From contig NC_090775.1 of the NCBI RefSeq assembly GCF_001761485.1, positions 1,426,001 through 1,490,000 on the forward strand: a stretch of DNA of 64,000 nt, written 5' to 3'. The notes under the pieces were generated by a model that made no database searches, was not told where the DNA came from, and was given only the letters and a program-made list of their open reading frames with translations. Of the stretch, positions 50,657-62,200 are shown one piece after another; the first letter of the stretch is position 1, and every line of letters starts with the position of its first letter. Both the position numbers and the translations under genes were made by a program. This DNA comes from Yarrowia lipolytica. Taxonomy: Eukaryota; Ascomycota; Dipodascomycetes; Dipodascales.

Positions 50657-51377
50657 TTTTTGTCGTGTTGAGTATTTTCGTAACTTGTTGCGTTCCGGAT
50701 CAAGATATTTTTCCTCTTCCTGCAGCTTTACTTATATCAGACATTGTCATAAAGTTAAAGGCACGAGGCGCCCCCAGAACCTTCCAGAAATGAATACAGG
50801 CCGGCGAGAAACAAATTCGTCATTAAATGAATAAAAAGGGAAGAAATACGATCAATTCACGTGAGAGAAATAGACATTTTTAGTCCACTGTGTAAAAAAA
50901 GACAAAAAAAAAACAGCAACCAAACTCAAGGTGATACCGTGTGCAATAGGTCCAACACAGTACTTTTACAGCACGCCTCGATCTTGTGCATCATCAAACA
51001 TCAGGCATCAGATTACTGAGACGTCTGACATGTACCAATGTGTAAGGCAGAAGGCGTTAAACTAGTGCCCAATAGAGACAGTTATTGAAGTCTAGTGACC
51101 CGCTTCTCGACCAGATCTACTTTTAGCAAAATTGCAACATCTCTCGAGGTCGTTTGCTTAGTAAGAGTCTCATACACCGTTTCCAAGAAACACCATCACA
51201 ATACCTATAGAACATCCGAAGGGTCCATTTTGAAGCTGAAGCCGTGGAGAGACTGGCTGTGGCATTTGATTTGTCAACAGGCCCTTGATACGGTCCCCAG
51301 ACTTGCGCTGATCCTCCTTCCTCCTTGTCCCATCTCCATCCCCATCTTCGTTAATAAAAAATACAGTACTTACATGC
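50657..51377. other. FES1 promoter and EXO84 3' flank
   Basis: 721 bases with poly-A tracts (about 50895-50920). No gene recognised. A heat-shock element for FES1 would be expected here; I did not find a clear repeated GAA/TTC array. Confidence 0.4.
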
Positions 51378-53351
51378 CTATGCCTTGCTAGCTCGAGCTG
51401 GGCTCAAGACGTAATCCAGCAAGTAGTCCAGATTCAAACCCACCTCGCTCAATTGCGCAGCCTGCTGTCTAGTAATAGAGACACACTGTTGATACGTTTG
51501 AGTGTCGGGCTTCACTCCATACAGCTGTCGAGCAAACAGCAGCACAAATTCCTCCACCATGCTCTTGGCCCACTCGGCAATACTGGACGCCAAATGGTTG
51601 TCTGTGTAGCACTTTCGGAACACCTCGGCTGTGGATCGGATCAACCGGAAATACGTGACTGCCACCTGAGCAATATATCCAGGAATGTCGCCCAGCAACT
51701 CAACCTGACGAGTTCGCTTGTGAATGAGGTTTCTTCGAGTTTCCAGGTAGACTCCCCGGGCCTGGTCTCCGTGTCCTAAACGCACCAGCAGACCCAGAGC
51801 GTGTGTGACGGCAGTGTTGGATGTGTCTGTAGCCACATCATCAATGAGATGAGCCACCAACTCGTCCTGACGCTGATGCAGTTTGATGTCGAGCACCTGC
51901 TGTGTAATGTCGGTGCTCTCCTTGTCGTCCTTGATGTTTTCCAAAATGATGTCGGTGGCTTCGGCAAACCGCCTGTGTGCGATTTTCACGTCCAGATCGT
52001 TGACCAGGTCGTCAATCTCTCGCAGATTTTTCGTTCGGCCGGTGATGTCGACCGATGAAGACCTCGAGTGGCCCTTGGAGTTGCTGAGCCCCTGTAACAG
52101 CTCTTTGTGACCCCGAAGAGACGGGTTTCGAGCAGCATAGTACGTCATACTTTCTCTGAGCCGAATTTGCTGCTGGGTCTTGTTGGTGTCGTTCTTTCTG
52201 CCTTCGCCAGCCACCTTTTTGAAAGCCGAAACAACCTTGGCGTGCTGGGCGGGCTTTTCCGTCTGGTAGACGCAGGTGACTCCTCCGCAGACGACAGAAA
52301 CTGCATTGGGGACCACGGGATGGGTTCCTCGGCGAGAAACGGAGAGATCCAGAAACTCAATGTCGCTGAGCGGCCAACACTGGTCCGCCACAAGAGTCTG
52401 GGTCTGCTGCATCTGCATGTTATCCTTTTTTCTGTTCTTGGCTGCAATCAGCAAATGGTCGTTCAGCAGAAACATGTGCACAGGTCGCAGGGGTTTCCAG
52501 GTGGCGGCGTTGAGCTGGTACCATGCGCCCGACTCGGCCACCACGTGTCTTCCAGGAATAGCAGGCAAGTACTTGACGGCTCCCTCTACATGTTTGAACA
52601 GCGACGCCAGTTCGTTGGCCCACATGTTTTCCAACATGACCATGGAGTTTCTGTTTCGGGCCGACGAGTCGGGCAGCGCCAGCGACGATTGCGACGATTC
52701 CTGCGACTTACTGGAGGTGGATTCCAGAGCGTCCTCCACCATGGCGGACACCGCAACGTTGAAGTTGCTGACGGCCTGGCCCAAGGACTTGACCTCGGAG
52801 TTGAGCGCCAGAATCTCTTTGTTTACGGTCAGAAACGAGTTGTAGTTTGTGTACATGGCCTCTCGCTGTTCGTCCACGAGCCTCGATTTGAGACTCTTGA
52901 GTTTCGACACGAACCGGTCGACCTCCTCAGCGTTGGAGGTGGCCAATTGCTGCGTGACAAACGTGTGCGCGTCCAGATCCTCCTTGAGCAGCATTCCTGA
53001 AGCGCCCGAGGCCACGGGGGCCGCCTTGGCCGGAGAAGTCATCGTTTTGCTTTTTGTCACCGGAACTCCTCCAGCAGCAACAGCGTCGTCAATCATGCTC
53101 CCAGCACCCACGGGCAAGCTCGGCGCCGCTGCCGCGTCATAGGGCACGCCCTGACCTGGGATACGGGCGCTGAACCGCCGCTTCACCATGTTTCCAACCC
53201 TTTCTCGGTCCTTATCGCCGACATTGGGCAGTTGGAGATGTGTGCTGTCTTGTATGTACGGCTTCTGCTTCTGGACCGCCGCGGCCATCACGTGCGGGTT
53301 GGCCGTCTGTCTGTGCGACCGTAGCGATTGGTTCGGAGGCTCCAGCGACAT
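51378..53351 (-). CDS. EXO84: Exocyst subunit Exo84
   Basis: A 657-residue exocyst protein. The complex tethers secretory vesicles to the plasma membrane at sites of growth. It has a disordered N-terminus with Lys/Arg and Gln, and the [15 protein letters not shown] stretch typical of fungal Exo84. A coiled-coil region (about 125-200: [20 protein letters not shown] ... [14 protein letters not shown]) is followed by a PH-like domain (about 240-380, including [20 protein letters not shown]) and a long helical C-terminal part. Length is somewhat shorter than the 753 residues of yeast Exo84. Uninterrupted frame. Confidence 0.92.
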
Positions 53352-54505
53352 GGCGTGAGTCTTGTGTCGTGTACAAGTGCGGATGTTGGGTTGAGTGGAG
53401 GACGCAACTTGGACATGCGTGTTTAAGCACCTCGGAGTTATTAAACCTGGAGTGCTTAGTCAGACCCTAAGGGGTGGCTATGTGGATGACCTGAGTGTGG
53501 GAAAACAGACGGTTGGCGACGAGATCGAAATCTGCTGCAAAAAAAAAAGTGAAAACAAAAAAAAATAAAAAAAATCGTCACTCTCCACAAATAGCCCGCC
53601 CCTATGTCGTTTCATGTTTCACCGTGCACCCCGTTAAACCTTAGTTAAGAACGTTAGTTAGAGTTTTAAGTAATTGGAAGTTTTTGAAGAACGACCATTA
53701 CCAGCCAGAAAGTTGATGTTGACGGTTGTGGGACATTTAGATGTCTTCTTTTCACCTGAAAAGGTTCCAAGCACCTTTTTCAACCTCTTCTAGTGACTGT
53801 AATGCCACGTATTACGACATGGTGTCACTCGACACCCTGAACTCTATACGCCGATGATCGTCGTGTATAACTCGGCCATTATTTACTTTGATGACGGCCA
53901 CGAAGAGCTCAGTCGCTCCATTCCCGTCGACATAGATTTACCACAATTTTTAATTTGTCAATTCGTTTTTTTATCCATTTTACCCCGAATTTTCCCCAAC
54001 CTCCTTCCCCATAAAACCCCAGCTGAAACAAGGTGAAACATGTCATTTGGATAGCTCGTGCTGTGATGGAGCTATGATCTTCGGACCAAGTTCAATCGAT
54101 ACCAAATGACGCAAATACTCAGTTTCTGGATCCGCAATCACCCAAAACACTCTCCATACCCAACTGAATGCTTCCTCGGAAAGACGAGTTGATCCGAGAG
54201 TATTTTCGCTACTTTGAAATAAGCTTCGCGCTCGTCTATTGTGATATTATGTGCAGAGTAATGGAAGGTGTCTTTGGCAGTGGAAGGAGAGGGTAAAATG
54301 GTAATGTTCGCATATCATTTTGTAACCATGGATCCAAGGAGCATTTGTAAACACTTTCCATGTCTTCCACTCTTCTACAGCGCATTTTACAAGTGTCGTC
54401 AAAATCCCCCCTCCCCCCCCAACCTCCCAACCTTAACGTTACAGTGCAACAAAACATCACCACTTTTAACATCACCACTTTGCCAGACCCCCCAAAACAC
54501 CACTC
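53352..54505. other. Divergent region between EXO84 and SIF2
   Basis: 1.15 kb. It contains A-rich tracts (53538-53575), a C-rich run (about 54409-54422) and the two promoters. No coding frame with a domain. Confidence 0.45.
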
Positions 54506-56380
54506 ATGTCAATCACATCGGACGAGCTAAACTACCTGGTGTGGCGGTATCTGCAGGAGGCGGGTTTCGAACATACAACATATGCGTTTCAGCGCGAGGC
54601 GGGCGTCCATCATTTGGACAAGCATTTCTCTAACCGCATTCCTCTGGGAGCGCTAGTCAATGTGGCACAGAAAGGAATCCAGTTCATGGAGGTGGAGGCC
54701 AGCGTCAAGGAGGATGGCACGATTGTGGACTCGGACGACAAGCCGTTTTCGCTGTTTGGGAACGACTACGTGCGCAGTGGGACGCCAGAGATTGAGGAGG
54801 AGCAGACTAACGCTTTGAAGGGCGCAGCCACGGCGTTGCTAGCTGCTCCGTCCGACATTACCGCAGGTGCAAATGTGGCCGTGACTAAAATCGATCCTGG
54901 ATTGCCTACCACGGCTCCAACGTTAACAGCACCGGCAAACAACAACAACATAAAGAAGGTAGTGGCTGCTACCATGACAGACAGGGCAACCAATACACAA
55001 GATACACAGAATGCAACGTCGCAAAAAGACATGACGCGCGAGGAGGTGCCGATAATCTCGTTGACGCCGTCGGTGGATGTGGGTTCTGTGTCTCAATGCC
55101 AGTGGAGTCCGGTTGACAAGAATGTGTTATTAACGGGAGCGGCCGGACCAGTTGCTTCGTTACTGGTGCTCAACAAGGGAGGAGAAGAGGAGGAGGGAAC
55201 GGCGGGGACTTTACTACCTACTCACGGCGACGAGATGGATGTGGATTCTGAGGATACCAACAGTACGAAAAAGATGGTCAAAATTGCGTCAACCACAAAC
55301 CTCGCACATTCGCCGATTCCCCAAGGCGACAAGGATATTACTGCAGTGTCGTGGAACAGAATCGGAACGCTTTGTGTGACAGCTGCGTTTGATGGCCAAC
55401 TACGATTATGGACTGCCCAAGGCAAGCTACGACACATTCTCAGTTTGCACAGAGCTCCGATTTTGTCTGTCAGATGGAATAAGACGGGCTCGTTGGTGCT
55501 GTCTATCGATTGCACAAACACGCTGGTTGTGTGGGATACCACTTCGGGCGAGGTGCGACATCATCTGAGCCTCACGGTGGCTCCTCCTCCTGCTTCGGCA
55601 GCTGTTTCGGCAGTGTCAGCGGTCGTGGGAGATATCCAAGCTGCTCTGGGGGGTAAGGACGAGAGCCACGAGTCTGCTGAGTCGATCACAACCGGGTTTG
55701 ATGCTGACTGGATCGATGGATTGACATTCGTCATGACTGGAGAGAACCATTCGATTGTGGTTTGCAGGGTTGGTGAGAAGCTGCCTCTGCTAGTGTTCAA
55801 GGGCCACTCGGCAGGTATTAACGATATTCAGTTTGATCACGTGGGTTTACTTCTGGCATCGGCTTCAGATGACCACTCTGTGCGGTTATGGCAGGGTCGA
55901 TCGGTCGCGTCTACAGCCACTCTTCTCGGACACACGGCCCCCGTCATGGTGGTACGATGGCTTCCGTTACTCAACGCGGCCAATCTTGTTGGAGGTGCCA
56001 ACATTGGCACCATGAGTCTTGTGGTGAGTGCTTCTCTCGACGGAACGGCGCGTGTGTGGCTGCCTGAAAACGCTCGTTGCCTGGCGGTGTTGGCGCTGCA
56101 TGAATCTGCTATTTTTGCCATGGAAATCTCGCCCGACCGCAAGTGGCTGGCGACAGGAGGCATGGATGGCGTGCTGGTCTTGTGGGACCTGGCAGGACTG
56201 GAGGACAATGAATGCACCGAGGAGGGCGCCGGAAGAGCTCTGGCGCGCCTGGAGATCGGGGCTCCCATTGATTGTATAGGCTGGAATCTCGAGAGTGACG
56301 TCATCTGTGTGGGAACCAGCGGCAAAAGTTATGTGGTGGAGTGGAACGAGGGCATGAGAGAAACCAAGGTGGTGGCATAG
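54506..56380 (+). CDS. SIF2: LisH/WD40 protein Sif2 (TBL1-like), Set3 complex
   Basis: A 624-residue protein. Its N-terminal LisH domain (about 4-37: SDELNYLVWRYLQEAGFEHT) and second helical block (IPLGALVNVAQKGIQFME) match Sif2/TBL1. A variable linker (about 90-180) leads to a WD40 propeller of seven to eight blades, for example QCQWSPVDKNVLLTGAA, TAVSWNRIGTLCVTAAFDGQ, SVRWNKTGSLVLSIDCTNTL, DIQFDHVGLLLASASDDHSV and SPDRKWLATGGMDGVLVLWD. In yeast, Sif2 is the scaffold of the Set3 histone-deacetylase complex; the human homologues TBL1/TBLR1 are in N-CoR/SMRT. Uninterrupted. Confidence 0.93.
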   Translation: MSITSDELNYLVWRYLQEAGFEHTTYAFQREAGVHHLDKHFSNRIPLGALVNVAQKGIQFMEVEASVKEDGTIVDSDDKPFSLFGNDYVRSGTPEIEEEQTNALKGAATALLAAPSDITAGANVAVTKIDPGLPTTAPTLTAPANNNNIKKVVAATMTDRATNTQDTQNATSQKDMTREEVPIISLTPSVDVGSVSQCQWSPVDKNVLLTGAAGPVASLLVLNKGGEEEEGTAGTLLPTHGDEMDVDSEDTNSTKKMVKIASTTNLAHSPIPQGDKDITAVSWNRIGTLCVTAAFDGQLRLWTAQGKLRHILSLHRAPILSVRWNKTGSLVLSIDCTNTLVVWDTTSGEVRHHLSLTVAPPPASAAVSAVSAVVGDIQAALGGKDESHESAESITTGFDADWIDGLTFVMTGENHSIVVCRVGEKLPLLVFKGHSAGINDIQFDHVGLLLASASDDHSVRLWQGRSVASTATLLGHTAPVMVVRWLPLLNAANLVGGANIGTMSLVVSASLDGTARVWLPENARCLAVLALHESAIFAMEISPDRKWLATGGMDGVLVLWDLAGLEDNECTEEGAGRALARLEIGAPIDCIGWNLESDVICVGTSGKSYVVEWNEGMRETKVVA

Positions 56381-56721
56381 AAGGAGGGGATGGTAACGGG
56401 TTAATCAAGGGTCCCCGAAAACATAAGACACGGTATAATAATGTAAAATAGCTAACTGATGACAAGAATTGCACACAAGTGAATGTTTGAGACAGTCAAA
56501 AGTGGGGGGTTTAGTAATCAAAGTATACCAGAAATGGGATTGGTTACTAGCGGTGGTATTATTGTTCTTCAGCTGCATTTCTGTTGGGTTTTTTTCGGTT
56601 TATTGGCCAACTTTTCAAGATATCCGATTTTTTTAATTTCATTGAAAAACCTTAATTCCTCTCACAATATGGATACATATTGTACTGGTGCATTAATCTC
56701 AGTTTGAACACATTCTACAAC
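56381..56721. other. Intergenic, SIF2 3' end and F-box gene promoter
   Basis: 341 bases, AT-rich near the end, with no further feature recognised. Confidence 0.5.
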
Positions 56722-57966
56722 ATGAACCGGATACCTATTGAGATACAGAACGAGATTTTGAGACACTGTGATTTGTCAGCCGCTGTCAGCCTTCGAGACA
56801 CGTGTATCACGTGGCGAGAACTGTGTTCTGAGTCGGTTCTGGCCAGCAAGGTGCAAAGTAGAGTGCCTTGGATGACTCCTGGAGAACATAATACGAGTCT
56901 GGACTCTTGGGCTCTTTGTGCAAAAGTTGTTTTGAGCCGTCGGAAAGCCATTGATGGCGGCAAGTATGACCATGTGGAGTTGCTGGACCGAATTCCAAAC
57001 TTCAAGGCTGGCAAAGTTGAGTATTTGACAGCCGAGGAAGTGACGACTTTACCTCCAGGATACCAGTCTGTTTTCGATTCGGTTTATCTGCGGTCTGTTG
57101 CCGATGCAGAGCCGCAATTGTTGGCTCTTCGCGGCTCATCTTTGTACATCAATAACCGCCAAGCAATGTTGGATCTATATACACTGGATGTGAAGCCCAC
57201 CAACGTGGATATAGCCAACGAGGGGGTTCTGGAGTTTGAAGAAACCGCCACCAATAACGTGTATGAGTGTCACGGATGCTCCATTGAGCTTCCTGAGGGG
57301 GCAGAAACTCTTCGTTTTTACTCTGGAAAGAAACAAATGGTGGTCTATTATGACATCGAATTGGAGGAGCGGGTATGTGTGATGGATAGGAAGCCCAGCA
57401 TGAGCTACAAGGACGGGTTTGCGTTTGTGTTCAACGCGGAAACCATGAAGGTTCATGTTGCACGAGAGGCTGTGTTTTTGACCCAGGTTGAAGATCCCTA
57501 TTTCTGCACCTATTGGCTTGATGTGGGAGCTCGAACCCGGGTTGTTGTGGCCAAGTCTGAGTTTGAGCAGCCCTACGACGAATGGACCTTGTGGTATGAA
57601 GATGTCTTCACCTACAATGGACTGTTATGGCACACTTTTGATGAGCATGTGGTTCCGTTGGTGGTGGACCTGGAACATCTGGACAAGACAGGATACAAGC
57701 CTCAGCATATTATCCAATGGTCGGATGGTGGAGAAACTCATCAGGGCAACGACGGCAGCGAAAGCTTCTTTGGAAGCAAAACCTCCACCACTCAAGCTAC
57801 AGATATGGCTACTTACACAAATTATAGAGTCAAGGAGGACCGCAACTATGATATGGACGATGTCTTCTTTCCGGGGACAGTCGAGGGCCATTTTGGTTTC
57901 TGGAAATGGAGTGGAGACTATGCCGATCGAGTCATCAATGCAGCTATATCAAGTCTGAGAGAATGA
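56722..57966 (+). CDS. F-box-like protein of unknown target
   Basis: A 414-residue protein. The first 40 residues form an F-box-like helix bundle: IPIEIQNEILRHCDLSAAV then LRDTCITWRELCSES. F-box proteins link substrates to the SCF ubiquitin ligase through Skp1. The remaining 370 residues show no leucine-rich or WD repeats that I recognise. They contain beta-strand-rich stretches and several Tyr/Trp-rich segments (DEWTLWYEDVFTYNGLLWHT). I chose the ATG at 56722 since it places the F-box at the N-terminus; the 14 codons before it are leader-like. Y. lipolytica has many lineage-restricted F-box-like proteins; this may be one. Confidence 0.72.
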   Translation: MNRIPIEIQNEILRHCDLSAAVSLRDTCITWRELCSESVLASKVQSRVPWMTPGEHNTSLDSWALCAKVVLSRRKAIDGGKYDHVELLDRIPNFKAGKVEYLTAEEVTTLPPGYQSVFDSVYLRSVADAEPQLLALRGSSLYINNRQAMLDLYTLDVKPTNVDIANEGVLEFEETATNNVYECHGCSIELPEGAETLRFYSGKKQMVVYYDIELEERVCVMDRKPSMSYKDGFAFVFNAETMKVHVAREAVFLTQVEDPYFCTYWLDVGARTRVVVAKSEFEQPYDEWTLWYEDVFTYNGLLWHTFDEHVVPLVVDLEHLDKTGYKPQHIIQWSDGGETHQGNDGSESFFGSKTSTTQATDMATYTNYRVKEDRNYDMDDVFFPGTVEGHFGFWKWSGDYADRVINAAISSLRE

Positions 57967-59076
57967 ATAAAACGATACAAGTTCCAGGCTACAGTCAGGG
58001 TGAACTTACACAGTGTGTAGACCCAGGGCTATAGAACGGGATGATTTTGTCTTGGGCGTGTCAGGGCGTCTTTCTGCCATCAAACACTGTGTCTTTGGAA
58101 CAAAGTGGACTAAGAGAGTCATCTTAAAAAACTTTCAACGATACACGCTCCTGGATGGTATGATTCGCTGAGAGTCCCAGCTTTCACCTATGAAGCTCAG
58201 ACAGTATCATGTTCTTACTTGTACCCAGGTGGAGAAACACGTCTGAGACGTACAATACTTGTACTGTATCTGAGACCTACTGAAGAATAATGGCTTAGTG
58301 AGAAGAATTTACTGCTCTGCCAAATATTCATGTGGTGTGCCCACATTTATAACCCCTTCCCCGACATCTGTCCACCCCGACGACCGAGGTAGAATTCTAC
58401 TTGAAGTTGAGAGTGGGTGAGAATACCCAGGAGGTCTTTCTGAGCCCCTTGTCTGACTCCGCCACCAGCTGTCTTATGTGTTCCAAAGACAACCTGTGGT
58501 CTTTCCTGACTGACAACTGTACCGCCCCGCTCCTCGACTGGACACTGCCTGTACGCCCCACTCCTCGACAGGATACTACCCTGGCCGTCCTTTGGTCTCT
58601 TTCCTTTCATTCTGACGGGAGATATTACTTGACTATCCACTCCAGTCTCCATTCGAGAAAACTGAAGTCAGTTATGAAGCCGAGCATTTCAGCAGTGTCC
58701 ATTGCTCCATTTTTGGGGAGCTACAAGTAATATTGGTGAGCCAAACTCATCTGTGCGCTCCAATGCGCCCTTCCTCTTCCCTAGTACGGGAAATTAGATG
58801 GACCGCATATTGTATACATGTGCATAATCAAGCACACTTGCACTTACAGTCAACCGCGTCTTGTACAGTATTCCTCATTGCTAATACGCAGGGTCCCATA
58901 TCAGTGCATGCAAGATGCACGATAAGATGCACCTTCCAATGTCAAAAAAACATCTCTACATTATCTAGATTGGAACACAAACGCCTCCACCTGAAATTAT
59001 AAAGTCATGATATGAGAACACACGCCAGTACATGCACTTTATTGACCTACTCCTACACATCGGTCTCTGTGCACAC
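57967..59076. other. Non-coding region upstream of the coiled-coil gene
   Basis: 1.1 kb. A 109-codon frame at 58401-58730 has no recognisable domain and unremarkable composition; I do not call it. Imperfect repeats of CGCCCCNCTCCTCGAC occur at about 58523-58570. Confidence 0.45.
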
Positions 59077-59850
59077 ATGACGCGACTTATCACCAAACAG
59101 CTGCTGGAGCTGGAGGACCAAAAACACAAATGCCGCCAGGCCATGGTGATAATGGAGCAGCTGTTGCATGACTACCAGCTGGAGCTCAACTCTCTCCACG
59201 TGAGATCTACGGCTCTGAGAGCCAGCCTGTCCAGCACAAGAGAGAAACATCACTACTTGGCCCTCCAGACTGCTACCCGCGAGATGGCACCTCCCTACGA
59301 ACAAGAGCAGCTGTCAATTGAGTTCGCAGACAAGACAGCATATGATATGTCACTCCCACATGACAATACAGCTTGTGATGGAACCCCTGCCGAGGTTGTG
59401 TCCCCCGCCCGCTCCGTCGAAAGTCTGGACACAAACAGCACCTCCCCTCCCGTCAACCCGCCAGGAACACACGTGCTGGTGTGTGGCAGAAGCGCAGCCA
59501 AACTCCGGCTCTACGGCATTGGAAAGAGAGATACAAAGATTGGTCCGATACCCATCAGGAGTGGTAACGGCGTCTCCTACCGCCTGGGGTTTCCGCCTGG
59601 TATGTTCCTTGACGTGGACTACTTTCCAGCTGGGGACCTGGAGGTGACCGACCAGAAGCTCACCGTGATATCCGGCTGTCCTCCTCTTGAAGGTCGAGTG
59701 CTCGACGAGATTGATCGTATCGACGCTGCCTTTCTGGTTCACGGAGGAGTCTACCTGTTGTTCAAAAACTGCAGCTGGGGCACCACCTACACCAAGGAAG
59801 TCCTCGACTTTCTCCCCTCGGGGATGGAGGTTGTTGATTTGAGAAATTGA
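59077..59850 (+). CDS. Protein of unknown function with N-terminal coiled coil
   Basis: A 257-residue protein when started at the ATG at 59077 (MTRLITKQLLELEDQKHK). A 15-codon longer version from 59032 adds a hydrophobic MHFIDLLLHIGLC stretch. Residues 1-75 are a predicted coiled coil (LLELEDQKHKCRQAMVIMEQ, then LHDYQLELNSLHVRSTALRA). A Ser/Pro-rich linker (about 90-130) follows. A compact C-terminal domain (about 130-257) has alternating hydrophobic strands (HVLVCGRSAAKLRLYGIGKR; LGFPPGMFLDVDYFPAG; FLVHGGVYLLFKNCSWG). I do not recognise the family. The even alternation of strands suggests a small beta-rich fold. Confidence 0.68.
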   Translation: MTRLITKQLLELEDQKHKCRQAMVIMEQLLHDYQLELNSLHVRSTALRASLSSTREKHHYLALQTATREMAPPYEQEQLSIEFADKTAYDMSLPHDNTACDGTPAEVVSPARSVESLDTNSTSPPVNPPGTHVLVCGRSAAKLRLYGIGKRDTKIGPIPIRSGNGVSYRLGFPPGMFLDVDYFPAGDLEVTDQKLTVISGCPPLEGRVLDEIDRIDAAFLVHGGVYLLFKNCSWGTTYTKEVLDFLPSGMEVVDLRN

Positions 59851-59932
59851 CTGAAACTATCGGTTCTACTACTTGGAGCAGTACAAGTGCTTGTACTCGT
59901 AGCAAATACATACGTGATTACCTATCTATTGA

Positions 59933-62200
59933 TTAGACAAGAACGCCAGCCTGGGCGAGAGCCTTAGAGTCCTTGAGCTTGTGGAGTCGCGAAATGACCT
60001 CGTCCAGAGGAATGGAAGCGGCCTTGGCCTGCTTGCTCTGGTCGTCTCGGTCTCGGATGTTGACCGACTTGGCGGTCTTCTCCTCCTCTCCGACAATGAA
60101 GGTGAAGTTGTACTGCTTGAGCTGGGCCTCTCGGACCTTCTTCTGCAGGGTGTTGGGGCCGTTGTCGACGTCGGCAAAGAAACCGGCATCAACGAGCTCG
60201 TCACGCACCTCCTGGGCGTAGTCGTTGTACTTGGGGCCAACAGGGATGACAAGCACCTGTCGGGGCGACAGCCAGAAGGGCCACTTGCCGGCAAAATGCT
60301 CACACAGAATGGCGGTCATTCGCTCAAACGAGCCGTAGATGGCTCGGTGGATCATGACAGGTCGGGTGTACAAAGCAGCGGAGTCGGCCTCTCCCTCGCC
60401 CATGGCAGCCGAGTTCTTGAAGTTGAGGTCGAACCGGTTGGGCAGCTGGAAGTCGAGCTGGATGGTGGCGCACTGGTGCCATCGGTGGAGGGCATCGGAG
60501 ATGACAATGTCAATCTTGGGGCCGTAGAAGGCACCGTCTCCGGGGTTGAGCTCCCAGTTGGCGCCCCACTTGTTGAGGGCCTCCTCGAGCTGCTTTTCGG
60601 CGTCGTTCCAGGTCTCGATCTCACCAACGTACTTGTCGGGTCGAGTGGACAGCTTCATCTTGAACTCAAAGCCAAAGATGGTGTAAATCTTCTTGAGGAA
60701 GTCGAAGATACCGGTGATCTCGGACTGGATCTGCGAGGGCATGCAGAAGATGTGGGCATCGTCCTGCTGGAACCGTCGGACTCGGGTGAGACCGGTGAGG
60801 GCACCGGAGGCCTCGTTTCGGTGGATGACACCAAAGTCGGCAACCCTCCATGGCAGCTCCTTGTAGGATCGGTCTCGGGCCTTGAACATGAGACAGTGGC
60901 CGGGACAGTTCATGGGCTTCAGACCAAACTTTTCCTTCTCAATCTCAAATGTGAACATATCGTCCTTGTAGTTTTGCCAGTGGCCAGAGGTCTCCCACAG
61001 CTTGGAGTTGTACATGTTGGGGGTGATGACCTCCTCGTAGCCTCGCTTTCGGTACTCCTTTCGCAGCAGGTCGGTGAGAGCAGAGTAGATTCGAGCGCCG
61101 TGAGGGAGCCAGAAACACGAGCCGGGAGACATGTCGTTGAACAGGAACAGCTCCTGCTCTCGGCCAATCTTTCGGTGGTCTCGCTTGGCAGCTTCCTCCA
61201 GGAACTTGAGGTGCTCGGTCATGAGCTTCTTGTCGGGGAACGAGATACCAAAGATTCGCTGCAGGGAGTCGTTGTCCTTGTCTCCGAGGAAGTAGGACGA
61301 CGAGTTCTTGAGCAGCTTGAAGGCCTTGATCTTGCCGGTGTGGGGAATATGGGGGCCAACACACAAATCAATCAGAGGACCGCATCGGTAGACGGTGGTG
61401 GAGGTTCCGTCGGGGATCTTCTTCTGGATTAGCTCAACCTTGTACTTGTTGTAAGCAAACATCTTGAGGAGGTTTTCCTTGGAGAGCACCAGACGCTCAA
61501 ACTTCTGCTTGTCCTTGATGGCGGACTTGGCCACGGTCTCCAGAGGATCGTAGTCACAGGCCTGGACGTGGGTGTCGCCGTTGTCAATTGACATTTCGTA
61601 GAAAAAACCGTCCTCGGTGGGGGGTCCGATGCAGAGGTGGGCACCGTAGTGTCGCTCGGTGGCCTCTCCCAGCACGTGGGCAGACGAGTGCCAGAAGACC
61701 CGCTTTCCCTCGTCGGAGTTGAAGTCCAAAAACTCCAGCTTGGCGTCGCCCTCCAGAGGTCGCTCCATGTCCCACAGCTCGCCATTGACCTTGGCAATCA
61801 CGGTCTGATCGGGCAGCGACTTGGAAATGGTCTTGCAAATGTCCATGGGCGAGGTCTCCCAGGCAGTGGCCTCCTTGGGGGTGCCGTCCTTGAGAGTCAC
61901 GACAATGGGCTTTCGCTCCTGAGCAGCCACAAACGCGTCATACTCCACCTTGAGCTCGTCAAACATCTTGATTCGCGAATCGAGGAACTCGGGCTTGGGA
62001 TCCAGCTCCAGAGCTCGAGACGAGGCAGACTCTCCCTCCTTGGGGGCCTTGACCTTCTTCTGCTTGGCCTGTCCAAACTTGCTGGGGTCGGCGGCCTTCT
62101 TTTCCTTGGCGGGCTTGGCCTCCTTGGTCTCCTTAGGAGCCTCGGCAGCGGGCTTGTCGCCCAAAACCACCTCCTTCATCTTATCAACGAGTTCAGCCAT
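59933..62200 (-). CDS. THS1: Threonyl-tRNA synthetase, cytosolic (Ths1)
   Basis: A 755-residue class II synthetase that charges tRNA-Thr. The order is a Lys/Ala/Glu-rich N-terminal extension (about 1-60, eukaryote-type), a TGS domain (about 90-155), an editing domain with HSSAH at 171-175, and the catalytic core. The core has MNCPGHC (zinc Cys), motif 2 around [20 protein letters not shown] and DDAHIFC, and motif 3 near the end. The anticodon-binding domain follows ([11 protein letters not shown]). I chose the start at 62200 ([11 protein letters not shown]); an in-frame ATG nine codons upstream at 62227 is possible. There is no presequence, so this is the cytosolic enzyme. Codon use is strongly biased. 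Confidence 0.96.
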   Translation of the reverse strand: MAELVDKMKEVVLGDKPAAEAPKETKEAKPAKEKKAADPSKFGQAKQKKVKAPKEGESASSRALELDPKPEFLDSRIKMFDELKVEYDAFVAAQERKPIVVTLKDGTPKEATAWETSPMDICKTISKSLPDQTVIAKVNGELWDMERPLEGDAKLEFLDFNSDEGKRVFWHSSAHVLGEATERHYGAHLCIGPPTEDGFFYEMSIDNGDTHVQACDYDPLETVAKSAIKDKQKFERLVLSKENLLKMFAYNKYKVELIQKKIPDGTSTTVYRCGPLIDLCVGPHIPHTGKIKAFKLLKNSSSYFLGDKDNDSLQRIFGISFPDKKLMTEHLKFLEEAAKRDHRKIGREQELFLFNDMSPGSCFWLPHGARIYSALTDLLRKEYRKRGYEEVITPNMYNSKLWETSGHWQNYKDDMFTFEIEKEKFGLKPMNCPGHCLMFKARDRSYKELPWRVADFGVIHRNEASGALTGLTRVRRFQQDDAHIFCMPSQIQSEITGIFDFLKKIYTIFGFEFKMKLSTRPDKYVGEIETWNDAEKQLEEALNKWGANWELNPGDGAFYGPKIDIVISDALHRWHQCATIQLDFQLPNRFDLNFKNSAAMGEGEADSAALYTRPVMIHRAIYGSFERMTAILCEHFAGKWPFWLSPRQVLVIPVGPKYNDYAQEVRDELVDAGFFADVDNGPNTLQKKVREAQLKQYNFTFIVGEEEKTAKSVNIRDRDDQSKQAKAASIPLDEVISRLHKLKDSKALAQAGVLV

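Noticed and set aside
52107-53000. 297-codon frame antisense to EXO84
   Set aside because: No domain, and EXO84 on the other strand is a clear family member.
59981-61432. 483-codon open frame antisense to THS1
   Set aside because: Same effect as for POX2: biased codons of THS1 produce a long opposite frame with Val/Gly/Leu-rich, domain-free sequence.
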